From assembly GCA_018292915.2 (NCBI GenBank), contig JACVVK020000461.1, positions 136,001 through 200,000 on the forward strand: a stretch of 64,000 nucleotides of DNA, given 5' to 3'. Positions within the stretch are counted from its first letter, which is position 1, and every line of letters starts with the position of its first letter. Positions 36,176-47,806 of the stretch are shown piece after piece. The stretch comes from Batillaria attramentaria. Taxonomy: Eukaryota; Mollusca; Gastropoda; Batillariidae. Below the pieces are notes generated by a model. The model did no database searches, was not told the DNA's origin, and was given only the letters and a program-made list of their open reading frames with translations. Made by a program: the position numbers and the translations under genes.

Positions 36176-37237
36176 TGACAGTGTGTGTACGTGGGGGTGG
36201 GGGGTGGTACTGGAAAATGCGTAGCGGCTGATGCGCTATAGTAATTATAATTATATACACACGCCGTCAGCTGTAGTTGAAACCAAAAGCAGCACGACTG
36301 ATAAACTATATAGTAGTGCAGCACTAGTAAATCTAGTAGTGGTCCCAAAGGACGTAAATCCCCATCACAAATCTACAGCTCCAGAACTGACCACGCTCTC
36401 CTCGCGCCAAAGGCACCAAGGGAAACGATCGTAACTTAGCATTATCTCCCCTCTCGATCACATGACGCTGCTCCACCGGTCATCGCCTTCCGACGTTTGG
36501 CGGAGTTCAGTTCATGACGACTGTGGACTTGGTCGTTCCGCTGTGTTGCGACAACTATGCGTTACCTTGCTGAGGTCCCCTGACAAGGCTTCGCCAGAAC
36601 TGACTGAGGAGTGTGAGCATAGTGATGTGGCGAACTGCTTGCATACATGTGCAGAACTTGCGGCCGGGTGAACGCCGCCCATGGCGGAGTGCCTCAACTG
36701 ACGTCAGTGACAGGAAGCGCGTCCGAATAGTGTAGCAGGTGCGTTACTAACTGTTAATGGCCGTTACCCGATGTGACCAATGTCACGGTTCGCCGTGGAT
36801 TTGATCCCTGGCCGATCTATGACTGATGATATCAGCGGGTCAGGTCAGTCAGTCCGCGTCAGCCCAGCGAAAACTTACGTACTCTCTGGTGCGGATCAGT
36901 TTCGGGTTGGAGTTTTCAGTTTCTGGTTGGAGTTTTCGAGTCAAGTTTAGTTCTGAAATGGACTGATATGTGACTGAATATTACCGGCTTCTAGGATGCT
37001 CATCGGCGAGTTTTCTCCGGGTCCTCCAACTTTCAGTCCTCCCTCAGCAAAAAAATAAAAAAATAAGTAAAGCGGCTGGTGCTGCACCGCGGCGGCGCGC
37101 CGCCCCGTTTTTTTTTTTTTTTTTTTTGGGGGGGGGGGGGGGTTGTTTGTTTGTTTGTTGTTGTTTTTTTAAGGCAACTTCACTATTACAAAGAGCGTTC
37201 AAGCTTCGCGAGTCGGACAGCATCTTCGCCTTTCAAG
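34670..37237. other. Intergenic DNA with pyrimidine microsatellites
   Basis: (CT)n lies at 35497-35537, (CT)n-(AT)n at 35705-35776, (CT)n at 35881-35900 and (CT)n-(CA)n at 36101-36174. A G-rich tract lies at 35108-35150, and poly-T then poly-G at 37109-37142. A tRNA-like block near 36725-36815 is too weak to call. No gene is supported. Confidence 0.5.
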
Positions 37238-37507
37238 CAACGCCACATAATTATAATAATAAATAATGATAATAATGAGTATTGTATATGGGCTTTTACC
37301 CAGTTTCGTGAATCGGCTCAAAGCGCCGCGAACTGAACCCAGCACGCACGCTCACGTGAATCACACGCATTCTCTCACACACACTGGACATAAACACATT
37401 ACAATCACGTGGTGCGAAGGGTCAGCTCAACTCAGTATTTAAATTTCGGAATTTAGAATTGCATTTATTTTTCAAGCGAATTTGGTGGGCTGAACATTCC
37501 CAAAGCA
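37238..37507 (-). mobile_element. SINE family B, 5'-truncated
   Basis: AATAATGAGTATTGTATATGGGC to GGTGGGCTGAACATTCCCAAAGC. It shows TCAGT at 37432-37436 where the copy at 41757 reads GCTATTTAAA. Confidence 0.85.
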
Positions 37508-37652
37508 GAGCAAGAGCAAGTTCATAGACAACTTGAAACGCTACGCGCATGAGTTGAAAGCCTGTGTCAAGACGCATGGCAGGCATACCATGCAACAGCC
37601 GGCGTGTGGAAAACTTTTCATCTGTGTATCAAAACCACTGAGCTACTTGGGT

Positions 37653-37990
37653 CACAGTCGGTTTAACACATGAAACCGTTGTGGTGACTCTGGCCCGAGT
37701 GTAAGTTGTTGTAGAAGCGTACCGCGTACTGAGCAGACGACGTTATTTGGTTGCGGACTGAGTACCAGCCACACGGCGCTGATTGGTAGCTATTTTTATA
37801 AGATTTTTCGAGAGGCATTCTGTTCAAGAATGGACTGTAGGCTCAAAGGAGGTCGTATTTCTATAATTGTAAAAGACACAAGTCACGAAAACGGCTGCAA
37901 TGGTCAAATGAAACACCCATCTATTCAGTTGACAAACAGCGCTAGCCTGAGAGCTTCGAAAGCGCCAGGTTTTCACCTCAGCGACGGAAC
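37653..37990 (+). repeat. Composite repeat E/F, copy lacking the F middle part
   Basis: It joins E-left directly to AGCAGACGACGTT… and continues as 27079-27330. A 144-codon frame crosses it and is most likely not a gene. Confidence 0.7.
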
Positions 37991-38599
37991 GAACAAAGAG
38001 GCTTTAATTAAAACTGACGCTACACAACATGTATCTAAGATGCAGTCCAACAGAAACGTTTATGCATGCGACAATCATTCGATTTCGAAAGGGTTAGGAG
38101 CAGGCTTTCGATTGTGTCCAGCAGTGAAGACCGTAGCTGCTACATTTGTATACACAGCAAGACGGGGGCCTTTATGTTGGGCTCCCAGCGGGCAGTGCGC
38201 GAGAGAAAAGGGTCATCACTGCGTGATCACGCCGGGAAATTATGACGGCCGGCCCGCTCGCTAGTCTCAGTTGTTAGGTCATCCAGCGGTCACAGCCTAA
38301 GTTTTTTGTCTCCAGCAGTTCGATTCAAGTCCGCTTTTTATGGCCTTTGCATGCCCACAGTTTGACTCCAAGGCTTTTGGTATGTCGAGTCCTTGGGGGT
38401 TGAATGGCAAACGCTGGACAAAGGCTGTCTCCAGCTTTTCAGTATGTCCATTAATTTTGTATTCTGTTAAACTGCGGTAAGTGTAAAGCTGCCGAGAGTC
38501 GCTGTTATTCGGAGCGAAGCGGAGGCGTATACGTAGACGAGTTCCTGTTGATTTATTTGCACGAAGAATTGTCCGACAAGTCATGCAGCGGCGAAAACA

Positions 38600-38658
<59 letters not shown>

Positions 38659-38659
38659 T

Positions 38660-38718
<59 letters not shown>

Positions 38719-38813
38719 CTTGTGCAGCTAGCCAGCAGAACTTTGAGATAAACACATATGGACACACAACTTTTTGTCCAGGTGTCTTCAGCTACACTTA
38801 GAATACAGCAACT
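38600..38813 (-). repeat. CA array joined to dispersed repeat H
   Basis: (CA)n at 38600-38716, interrupted once by CTGTGA, then 38717-38813, which is the reverse complement of 49810-49905. In both places the H sequence abuts a CA/GT array at the same base. Confidence 0.85.
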
Positions 38814-39529
38814 CGAAAAAAAAGTTCTTTGTTTTGAAGTTTAGTTCCTCAGTTACAAAATTTTGCTGACATTTACAATGATTTCAAACAGACAGACGAG
38901 AAATTAGGGACTGTGACCAACCAAACTAGAGAGCATAACATACACTCTGCATCCTGAAATTTTAGACTTTTCAGTGATTTTATAATCATGGCGCACATTT
39001 TTTTCTTCCATTCAGCGTCAGTGGAGTTGGCGCAGTTGGGCTTGCGACGGGATGGGGTGGGGGGGGGGTATTACTTCATTTAGTGAAACAGTGTTGTCTC
39101 CAACATAAAAAATTAATATGGTCATAAGTTTAGGAAACTGTCCTTCGTATGAATTTCCTTAAAACTAAGTTAAGGTAAATGAAGGGGGGGGGGGGGCAAC
39201 AATAACTGAAACAACAACAACAACTAGCAAACTAAATACAACAAACCCAGTTTTAAGGGAGGATCCGTACAGTGAAATATAGAAGTTTCAACGATTTACG
39301 TTTCGTTCCGTTTTGTCACAGCTTTGTGGCTATAACTCATTTGATTCAAGTAAATGATAGTGGTTATGAGAATACCATTCTAATAATCATTTTGTTCCAC
39401 CCTCAAAACTCGAAACCGAAATAAAACGGAACGAAACGAGAACGAAATTAAACTGATTTGCTGATGCCCAAATTCACTAATGGCTCTGCATTGCAGACAG
39501 ACTGGATGGTCACAAATCGTCAGCCTTGT
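38814..39529. other. Intergenic DNA
   Basis: AT-rich with G-runs at 39059-39068 and 39184-39196. No gene is recognised. Confidence 0.45.
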
Positions 39530-39901
39530 GGGGCTTGATGCATGAAGAGAGACTAGTAGACTATAAATAGTTAGAGACTTATGCTAGTCTCGGACTCGTT
39601 ACGTCGGGACTGTCACCAGCGTGTATAACCGTTTAGTCGCTGAAATAGTCGTAAACTTGCCTTGGACTCCATTTATGCATCTTGAACTAAACTTTTCGTC
39701 TAGGTTTAGTTAAGTGAGTCTGGGATTTCCGTCCTAGTCACTCTCCATGCATCACTGAGGCCCCTCAGTGGCGCACCGCATGATACACGGAGAAAAACTA
39801 GGACGAACGTCCAAGACTAAGAAGCCTTAAAATAGTCTCGGACACATTAAAACTGATAGTCTCGGACTAACGTCCTAGTCTCTTTTCATGCATCAGGCCC
39901 C
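39530..39901. mobile_element. MITE with 27-bp inverted ends
   Basis: 39530-39556 (GGGGCTTGATGCATGAAGAG…) matches the reverse complement of 39875-39901 with two mismatches. TAGTCTCGGAC recurs three times inside. A third end-like copy lies at about 39733-39765 and reads GCATCACTGAGGCCCC where the right end reads GCATCAGGCCCC. The target duplication is not clear and the superfamily is unassigned. Confidence 0.7.
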
Positions 39902-40399
39902 TGAAACCGTTTCTGTCAAGTCAGGCTCAATGACTACATGGCTGTCGCGCGTACATTCATAAGTGTACTCAGACACCTACCGAGCACGCCATACCCAATT
40001 TTAACAGCCGCCATCACAAGCGAGCGCGGTTAATAATAATTATTTTCAGCAGTTTATCGGCGTTGGCGGCAGCCCGTGGCTAGAAGCGATCTTTTAATGA
40101 CTGAAGTCGATGGCCGGTGGCCAAATTTGCAGACAGCCATTCCGGCGACTCATCAAGTTGGCAGTGGATGTGAGTGAGTGAGTGTCGCCGGCCAGCCGCC
40201 TCAGCCCGAACGCTAGAACAGAATCTGAACTTTTACTCCGGTAGATTAGGGTCCAATGCTGTTTGAGGGGAAAATGGTAAGATTAGATGTGTGACGGTGT
40301 AGAAGGTAGAGGTCTGGTGATGGTTGTAGCACTGTTAGGGGAGCAAAGACTAGGGAAAAGTCCAGGTGACAAGCACGCACACTGACGGGGCGCTCAAAG

Positions 40400-40400
40400 G

Positions 40401-40437
<37 letters not shown>

Positions 40438-40608
40438 GCACAGAGAGAGAGAGAGGCGGCAGCAGCAGCAAACCCAATCTCTCTGACACACACACACACA
40501 CACAGACGGCAGCAGCAGCAAAACCAATCTCTCTCTCTCTCACACACACACACACATACACACACTGAGAAGCGGCAGCAGCAGAAAAACCAATCTCTCT
40601 CTCTCTGA

Positions 40609-40657
<49 letters not shown>
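40400..40657. repeat. Composite tandem array: (CA)n + GGCAGCAGCAGCAAA + (CT)n
   Basis: Three rounds of a roughly 60-bp unit: CA run, GCGGCAGCAGCAG, AA(A)ACCAATCTCTCT, ending in a long CA run. Translated frames show periodic AAAA/VCVC segments and are not genes. Confidence 0.9.
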
Positions 40658-40660
<3 letters not shown>

Positions 40661-41756
40661 TTCTTCATACAGTTAGTATGGCTATCACTGATATGTATCC
40701 CCTTCTTTTATCTACCCCATCTCAAACCTCCATCCAACCTTTCATACCGCTGCCCCTCCGCGATCGCCACACCCCCACACCCACCCCCCGACTACGCAGC
40801 TCCCCTCCACCTGACCACCTGACCACGAACTACCACCTCTTCGACTGTCATTTCAGAACCGACAAAAAAAAAACCCGCCGCCCATTTTCATCAAGACCCG
40901 CAGCAAAAACATCTCCAGTTGCCGCATTGTTCGTGTAAATTTACCTCTTCGGACTCGACGCTTTGTTAAAAGCGCCGGCCGCCGGGTGGTCATTTTTCAT
41001 AGATAATTGTCTACACTCGTGTGTGTCTGACTGACTGCACACTGAAAGAGAGGCGCACGAGTACCACGTGCGGACAGCAATTGCAGCTCCGAGTCGACCG
41101 ACAATGACAGCGAGGCTCTAGCAGTCGAAAGGTGTGGCTGCGCCCATTAGACTGGAAGAATTCGAGCCTGAGTATTGCCGAAAGTCTTGTATATGTGGTA
41201 TGATCGGTTTGTTTGTTTGTTTGTTTGTTTGTTTGTTTTAGTCTATGCGGTTTTTTTTTTGTTTTGTTGTTGAATCCCATTGATTGTTGTTGTTGTTGTT
41301 TTTCGTGTTCAAGGGAATACAAACGTTGTGATGAGAATGATAAAAAGAAGAAAAGGACGAAAGAAAGAAAGAAAGAAAGAAACACAGAAAAAAAAAATCT
41401 GCATGATTATTATATAAAATAACTTGTCTGTTGTCTACAAGTACTGATATAATGGTCTGATAAATACAAAACTTACCCAGTAAGTTATGCGGGAATGTAG
41501 TGGCTTGCCCAAGAAAGCAAAGTGTAGAAGACTGAAAGATCAATAAACGCATTACCTTGAAAGCTAATTTGAGTTCCATTTTTCAGCCGCACTACCACTC
41601 AAGCGAAAATAATAAACAGAAACGGATGCGCTGGGAAGAAAAGAAGGACGGGGAAATCCCCGTGTGCGGTACGAAATGTTTTAAAGGTATAACATCTATC
41701 TACCTATAGTGCGCTACACGTAACTACCGAGCCGCTACCTACTAACCTCAATAAAT

Positions 41757-42047
41757 ACTGAAATAATAATGATAATAAGTATTATATAGGCGCTTTACCC
41801 AATTTCATGAATCGGCTCAAAGCGCCGCGAACTGAACCCAACACGCACGCTCACGTGAATCACACACATTCTCTCACACACCGGACATAAACACATTACA
41901 ATCACGTGGTGCGAAGGGTCAGCTCAGCTATTTAAATTTCGGAATTTAGAATTGCATTTATTTTTAAAATTTGGTGGGCTGAACATTTCCAAAGCAGAGG
42001 GGCAGGGCAGCCGGAGTACCCGGAGAGAACCCCCCGACGATCGGCCC
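41757..42047 (-). mobile_element. SINE family B
   Basis: ATAATAAGTATTATATAGGCGCTTTACCC through GGTGGGCTGAACATTTCC and on to GGAGAGAACCCCCCGACGATC. The tRNA-like head is missing. Confidence 0.85.
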
Positions 42048-42506
42048 GCAATAAATAAATAAATAAAGAAATAACCGTTTTCCCCACACGTACGATTAAC
42101 CGGCCGCCATGACCAGCAACATCTAGTCAGGAAAAGTTTGCACGCTTCATAAGCCGTGCACTACTGTCTCCGTCGTTTGGCTTTGTCAGTGTACCGATAT
42201 TTCGGTACAAACGGTACACACATGCACCATGGTACCTACACTCCACGCCCGGTCACTGTAGGCACCACCTTTCACACCTCAACCCCACCCCCTACCCCCT
42301 TTTAAAAAAAAAAATCGCTCAGGTATACAAGCAAAGCGCTAATACCTTTCACCTTCTGGTCAGTCGCCGCGTCGCGGTTTGAAAAGAAGCGAGAAAATTG
42401 TTGGGAAGGTTCGGGTGGTATTGGGTGACATCGTTTGAGCGGTCAAAATGCGCACGGCCACCAATTGGTCCTTTCTGAAAGCTGAGCGCACGTATCTGAT
42501 TTACGC

Positions 42507-42570
42507 TTAACCCTTTCGGCGCGTGGGTCACGTGCGGGTCACGCGCGTGTCAAAGGTCGGCCGCCATTGT
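42507..42570 (+). promoter_or_regulatory. TTAA-CCCTTTCGGCGCG end-like motif with E-box and YY1-like site
   Basis: TTAA at 42507-42510 followed by CCCTTTCGGCGCG resembles a piggyBac-type terminus. It is followed by CACGTG, by repeated GGTCACG, and by GCCGCCATTG at 42560-42569. No partner end was found, so this may be a promoter or a broken element. Confidence 0.3.
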
Positions 42571-43459
42571 TTCAAAAAAACCAACACGGCCAGTGGTGCG
42601 TTAAACACCCCTCGACTCTCCGGCTGCTACCGACACAAAAGCGACTACTTTTCTGCCATCCTACCGTCTTTATTCCCCAGTCCTCACCGTGAATGGCCTC
42701 TCTGAGTGGTGATTTTAGCCCTCTGTCGAGGTAGAGACAGCGGAAAGAAAGAATAGGTGGATGAGTCGAAAGATAAGGAGGGGGTGTGGCAGGGAGAGGG
42801 GGGAATATCCATCAATATCTGACATCTGCTCTCCACAGCGCATGAGCGGTGCACCAATCAGCAACTGTTCCGTTTAGACTGAAAGGAAAGGCTAGAATGG
42901 GAAGAAAAATGGGGAAAATTCCCATTATTTTTTTATTTTTATTTTTAGCTACGTGTTCTAAACAAAATGTTCGCCGCCCCCACCCCCCTCCCCCACACAC
43001 CACACACACACACACACTGACACACTCACATACACATAAAATCACACGCTTTCAATTTGTTCATCACAACTGAACTACAAGCAACAAGATTAAGTCCATA
43101 AGGACGAAACAGATAAAGAATAGAAATGATGAAGAAACGAATTTAACTGAATTAAGAAAAACTGAAGGAATTTTAAAAGGCAGAAATAAGAAACTAACAA
43201 AAGGGAACAAGAAAGGAATGGATAATTTATGAAGATCAGTTTACCAACAGCTCAAGACTCAGCCCGAAACATCTACCTCAAAACTGAGGTGCGTGCTGTC
43301 CATAACTGACGGGTGCTGTGCATCAGACAGCACGTGATTTTTCGGGCTGTTAACTGACCGATGCAAAAAAAAAAAAAGAAAAAAAAAGCCGTTTCATGAA
43401 TTAAACTTATTTACAGAACTTTTTAATTTTGTGAAGTTTCAAAGGGGCTAATGCTACCA
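42571..43459. other. Intergenic DNA
   Basis: AT-rich with purine stretches. CA block with CTGA interruption at 42997-43035. No gene is recognised. Confidence 0.45.
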
Positions 43460-43795
43460 TATTTTCATGTTCACAGATCGTTCTGAGCAGTTTTCGTGGT
43501 ATCTGTCATCACACAACTTAGACACCTGGACAGTGACAGCGTCCGAGTCTGTAATGCCGGCACTAAGCCTACTTGATGCCGCGGCGACCCCACTGAGCGC
43601 TCTAGTATTGTAACAACAGTCGTACGTAAAATTAAATTTTGAACGTTCGACCGCTCGTGGCTGCAAAGTGTAAACCACATTGTATCGCATTAGGAGCTGT
43701 ACTAATCGTCAAGATTGAGCATTTCGAGCGTACAGGCACACTCACGAGCGAAACTGTTCCAAAACATAAGCTGGCTTAGCAAAGATGGGACTGTT
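43460..43795 (+). repeat. Dispersed repeat D, copy 2 (uninterrupted)
   Basis: Continuous version of the D repeat. It shows the pre-insertion state for the SINE in copy 1. Confidence 0.85.
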
Positions 43796-44378
43796 TGCAA
43801 CCTGTGGACTGAAATTACGATCACTTTGTCGGTGCAACCATTTAAGCCAGTTTTAACGAGAGCAGCTCACAACAGATTGTCAGGGGGGGGGGGGGGGCTC
43901 TAGATCTGCAGAACATTTGGATCCAAACAGTGACGCGCAACACTTGCTGCTTCTCTGGACTGATCTGACAGATTTTTCATTTCACTTGTACGTGGACACC
44001 TATATGAGTTGCCGTAAGGTCAAAGGGAAAGGTGTTTGGCGAGAGAAAAAAAAAGGGGGTGGGTGGGTGGGGTGGGAAGAGGGGGTGGGAAGGGGGTAGG
44101 AGGGGGCTCAAGATTGTGGGGGTGGGGGGGGGGGTGGATATAGGAGTGTCTCCGAGAGGTCAGGAAGAAAAGAACTGGTGCACCTATGGCTATTAATACT
44201 GGCGACTGGTTGGTAGAGTCGTACACTCAGTCTCGCCCGGCCATTGGCCACGAGAAATAACAACAGCCAGATGCTGCACGTGCACAAAGGCTGCCCCCAA
44301 ATTGTTTTCATAGTCCGCGACTGGCTTTTGATTCCAGATTTTTGTCTCTCCTTTTTTGTGCGATTGGTGCGTGTGACG

Positions 44379-44379
44379 G

Positions 44380-44442
<63 letters not shown>

Positions 44443-44445
44443 ACA

Positions 44446-44487
<42 letters not shown>

Positions 44488-44516
44488 GCGACGGTGTGTG
44501 TGTGTGTGTGTGTGTG
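44379..44516. repeat. (GT)n microsatellite, segmented
   Basis: Three GT blocks with spacers CACACA and GCGACGG. G-rich tracts precede it (44050-44140). Confidence 0.95.
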
Positions 44517-44699
44517 TCCGGCCGGGAATTGGGACGGGGGTGGGAGGAGGAGGAGTTGGAGGAGGCTGACTGTTCGGGGGCATTGTGGTCCGTTTCACTG
44601 TGCACTACAACCTCGCCGTTATTGACTCCCCCACTACCACCCCCCCCCCACCCCCGGCTCCCCCATTCCCCGCCTTGAAAACTCCATTTTTACAGGGTC

Positions 44700-45821
44700 G
44701 CCGATTTGCACACTTGAAGTCAAACTTCAGTTCCATTTCAAGTGAAATAAACCATTGATAAACCATTATAAAGCTTTATATAGGGACACTTCTGTTTCGG
44801 AACAGTTGTGCTTGTGACTGCGCCTCAGTGTCCGCCCAAAACAGTCTATCTTAGATATTAGTAGGGCTCCGAATGCAACACACTGACGTTTGATGGCTGT
44901 GTGAAACTGAACGAGGAAAACTGACTCAAACGTCCGTATACGGCGACGTTCGCCATGCTTGTCGATTGTCGTCAGCGACACTGCCACCGGCTCAGTGCTG
45001 CGTTTTGGCTCCAGTCAACAAAAAAAAAACAACAACAAAAAAACGCCGGCAAGCCTCTGTCTGTGCATGATGTATTTGTGCATCGCATGTCTTAGAGGAG
45101 TGATGCAAGACACCACCAAAACGACTCCAGTGATACCTTTTTTTTTTTTTTTTAACTCGATCTTTTGAGATTATAACATGGTATATCAATGGGGCCTTTA
45201 AAAGAAACCAGTTTCATGATCTTGTGGTGCTGAACTCAGTGACGACACAATCATTGCGTTTACATGTCACTGACGTAGTCAGTTTTCTTTCCTGATCTCT
45301 TTCTAAACTCTGGAAGCCGGGTCCTTTTCAAATCCGTTCAGGATTTTCTAAGCGCCGGTGTTAGTCACGACTGTGGTACGTACAGTACCACTGACAGTCC
45401 TTGGTGTTGGTTCTTCATCACGGATTTATGCATTCTCAGTACCACTTCTACATCCGTCTGATCTGAAGTTCAAGTCACTGAAACGAGACAATGAGCCACG
45501 TCACAAAACTCAACAGCCCACCACAGTTCCAACAACACCACAATAAGGCTACATCAGTAGGCCCTGCACCTACTATACGTGTAGCACTGACTGGACCATC
45601 TGCCGAGCGGTATCAAGTTTCACCAACATATGCTCCGGACACAAACCTATACAGTACTAAAATCGTAGCCTGACAGAAAGCCGAGTGGTCTCTCTAATGA
45701 CCAGTTCCGTCCATGCAAATAATGCTTATCACTGAGACTGCCTCGCGCGCGCGCACACACTGATACGCACACGCGCGCACGCATGTAAGCACGCACAGAC
45801 TGACACAGGCACTGACACACA
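44700..45821. other. Intergenic DNA
   Basis: A-run at 45021-45030 and T-run at 45138-45153. No gene is recognised. Confidence 0.45.
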
Positions 45822-45833
45822 TAGAGTCACACA

Positions 45834-45883
<50 letters not shown>

Positions 45884-45885
45884 GT

Positions 45886-45925
<40 letters not shown>

Positions 45926-46131
45926 ACCGGCTGGCTGCAACTGATTATAAATCAATAAATTAATCCAGCATGAAGCTGCTCGACACTTTTTAATCTCTCT
46001 GTATATGGTACGCCTGTCGTGGCAAGTGCTGGGCGTCACTTTGATAATTATCTCTGGGGTTACCGATGCTCTCTCTCTCTCACACACAACACACACACAC
46101 ACACAGTCTCTCTCTCTCTCTCTCTCTCTCT
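45822..46131. repeat. (CA)n and (CT)n microsatellites
   Basis: CA arrays at 45832-45921 and CT/CA/CT blocks at 46070-46131. The edges carry CTGA and CACTGA interruptions. Confidence 0.93.
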
Positions 46132-46491
46132 GTTTAGCAGTCATTCTTTCCATCACCCACACAGAGAAGCCGGCGATGTTCTGAGATTTCCGCGAACTGC
46201 TTGGCCTGTTGACAAACCAGGAAGGAACCGAAGGAACCACTGTGTTCTGCTTACGTTTCATCACAACCGACAGTGAGTCTTACTGATGGGCTGTATATAT
46301 AAAGACATGTATGAACACCAACAGTCTCAAGTACACACACTTATCACAGGGCTTCACATCGGTGGGAACTATTACAGGACAAATGTCCTGAACCAAGTTC
46401 AAATTAGAGTAATTTATTCCTGCCCTCTGGCGGGCATAAGAAAGAAAAAAAAAGTACAAAGGATACATGTGCAGTGTATCATATCTCCTGC

Positions 46492-47080
46492 ACATACATA
46501 CATACATACATACATATGTACATAAATACATACCTATTGTACATACATAATGCACACAATGTGCATTCCTACATGCTATACATGTACATACATAGTGTAA
46601 CATAATACACGCATAAATGCACACATAAGAACAAATCAAAATGCATACATACATATCAACACACATGCATATATACATACATTCATACCCATGAACACAT
46701 ACATGTTCAAACCTATATACATACATACTTATACAAATTCATACATACTTGCGCATATGCTTTGGAAATGTTGAGCCCACCAAATTTGAAAAATAAATGC
46801 AATTCTAAATTCCGAAATTTAAATAGCTGAGCCGACCCTTCGCACCACATTACTGTAATGTGTTTATGTCCAATGTGTGAGAGAATGCGTGTGATTCATG
46901 TGAGCGTGCGTGTTGGGTTCAGTTCGCGGCGCTTTGAGCCGATTGATGAAACTGGGTAAAGCGCCTATACAATACTCATTATTATTATTATTATACATAC
47001 ATACATACATACATACATACATACAAACATACATGCATACATACATACACACATACATACACACACACACACACAACACA
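46492..47080. repeat. (CATA)n-rich region around a SINE B copy
   Basis: Degenerate CATA arrays (46492-46740) and a cleaner one (46994-47080) flank the B copy at 46753-46994. Confidence 0.85.
46753..46994 (+). mobile_element. SINE family B, 5'-truncated
   Basis: GCTTTGGAAATGTTGAGCCC to AAAGCGCCTATACAATACTCATTATTATT. Confidence 0.88.
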
Positions 47081-47356
47081 CGCATACATGCAAGCATAGT
47101 GGTAAGGGCTGTAACACAATACATGTGATACTTTTTACCCTCCAGACTCCGTGCACACAGTATCGACAGATACAACTGGAAGTATGTCTGAACTCAGTGC
47201 ATATATAAAATACTCCGAAGAGTATCGGGACCAATTGCCCTGAATATTTTCCTCTGCGGCGCTGAAATGATAAAACACATCTCCACCATGGTAAGAAAGT
47301 AATGGGTCTATGCCTGATGTCTGATGTGGCTATGAAGCCCTGTTATCACTGTTTTG

Positions 47357-47725
47357 GGCAGTCTGTGGTGTAGCTGTTAAGAGACTTCACCACCAATGTG
47401 AGAGGTCAGGCTCGAGTCCCAGCTTGGGGTGAAGAATTTTTCCTTCTCATATCATTGTGGCAACGTTCCTACGGGCAGATCCTCGTGGGTTCTCTCCAGG
47501 AACTCTGGCTTCCTCCATCCTCTGCTTTGGAAATGTTCAACCCACAAAATTTTAAAAATAAATCCAATTCTAAATTCCGAAACTTGTAACGTGTTCATTA
47601 TTGTAGTGTGTGAGGGAATGCGTGTGATTCACGTTTGGTGTGCATGTCGGGTTCAGCCCGCTGCGCCATGAGCCAATTCAAGAAACTGGGTATAGCGCTC
47701 ACACAATACACAATTACAGTCCTTA
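47357..47725 (+). mobile_element. SINE family B with tRNA-like head
   Basis: The head at 47362-47440 has a B-box-like GGCTCGAGTCC. The body follows to GGGTATAGCGCTCACACAATAC. It lies just beyond the last CEBPZOS exon and antisense to that gene, so it may sit in its 3' untranslated region. Confidence 0.8.
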
Positions 47726-47806
47726 TTACTAAACGCCATGCATACTGGAGACAATTTGCAGTTCTTGTAAGACGTGGACTGAACGCCCTGAGTGTCAGAC
47801 GCTGGC

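Noticed and set aside
37830..38264. 144-codon plus-strand frame
   Set aside because: Its first half is repeat E/F, also found at 27079-27330, where the frame is broken.
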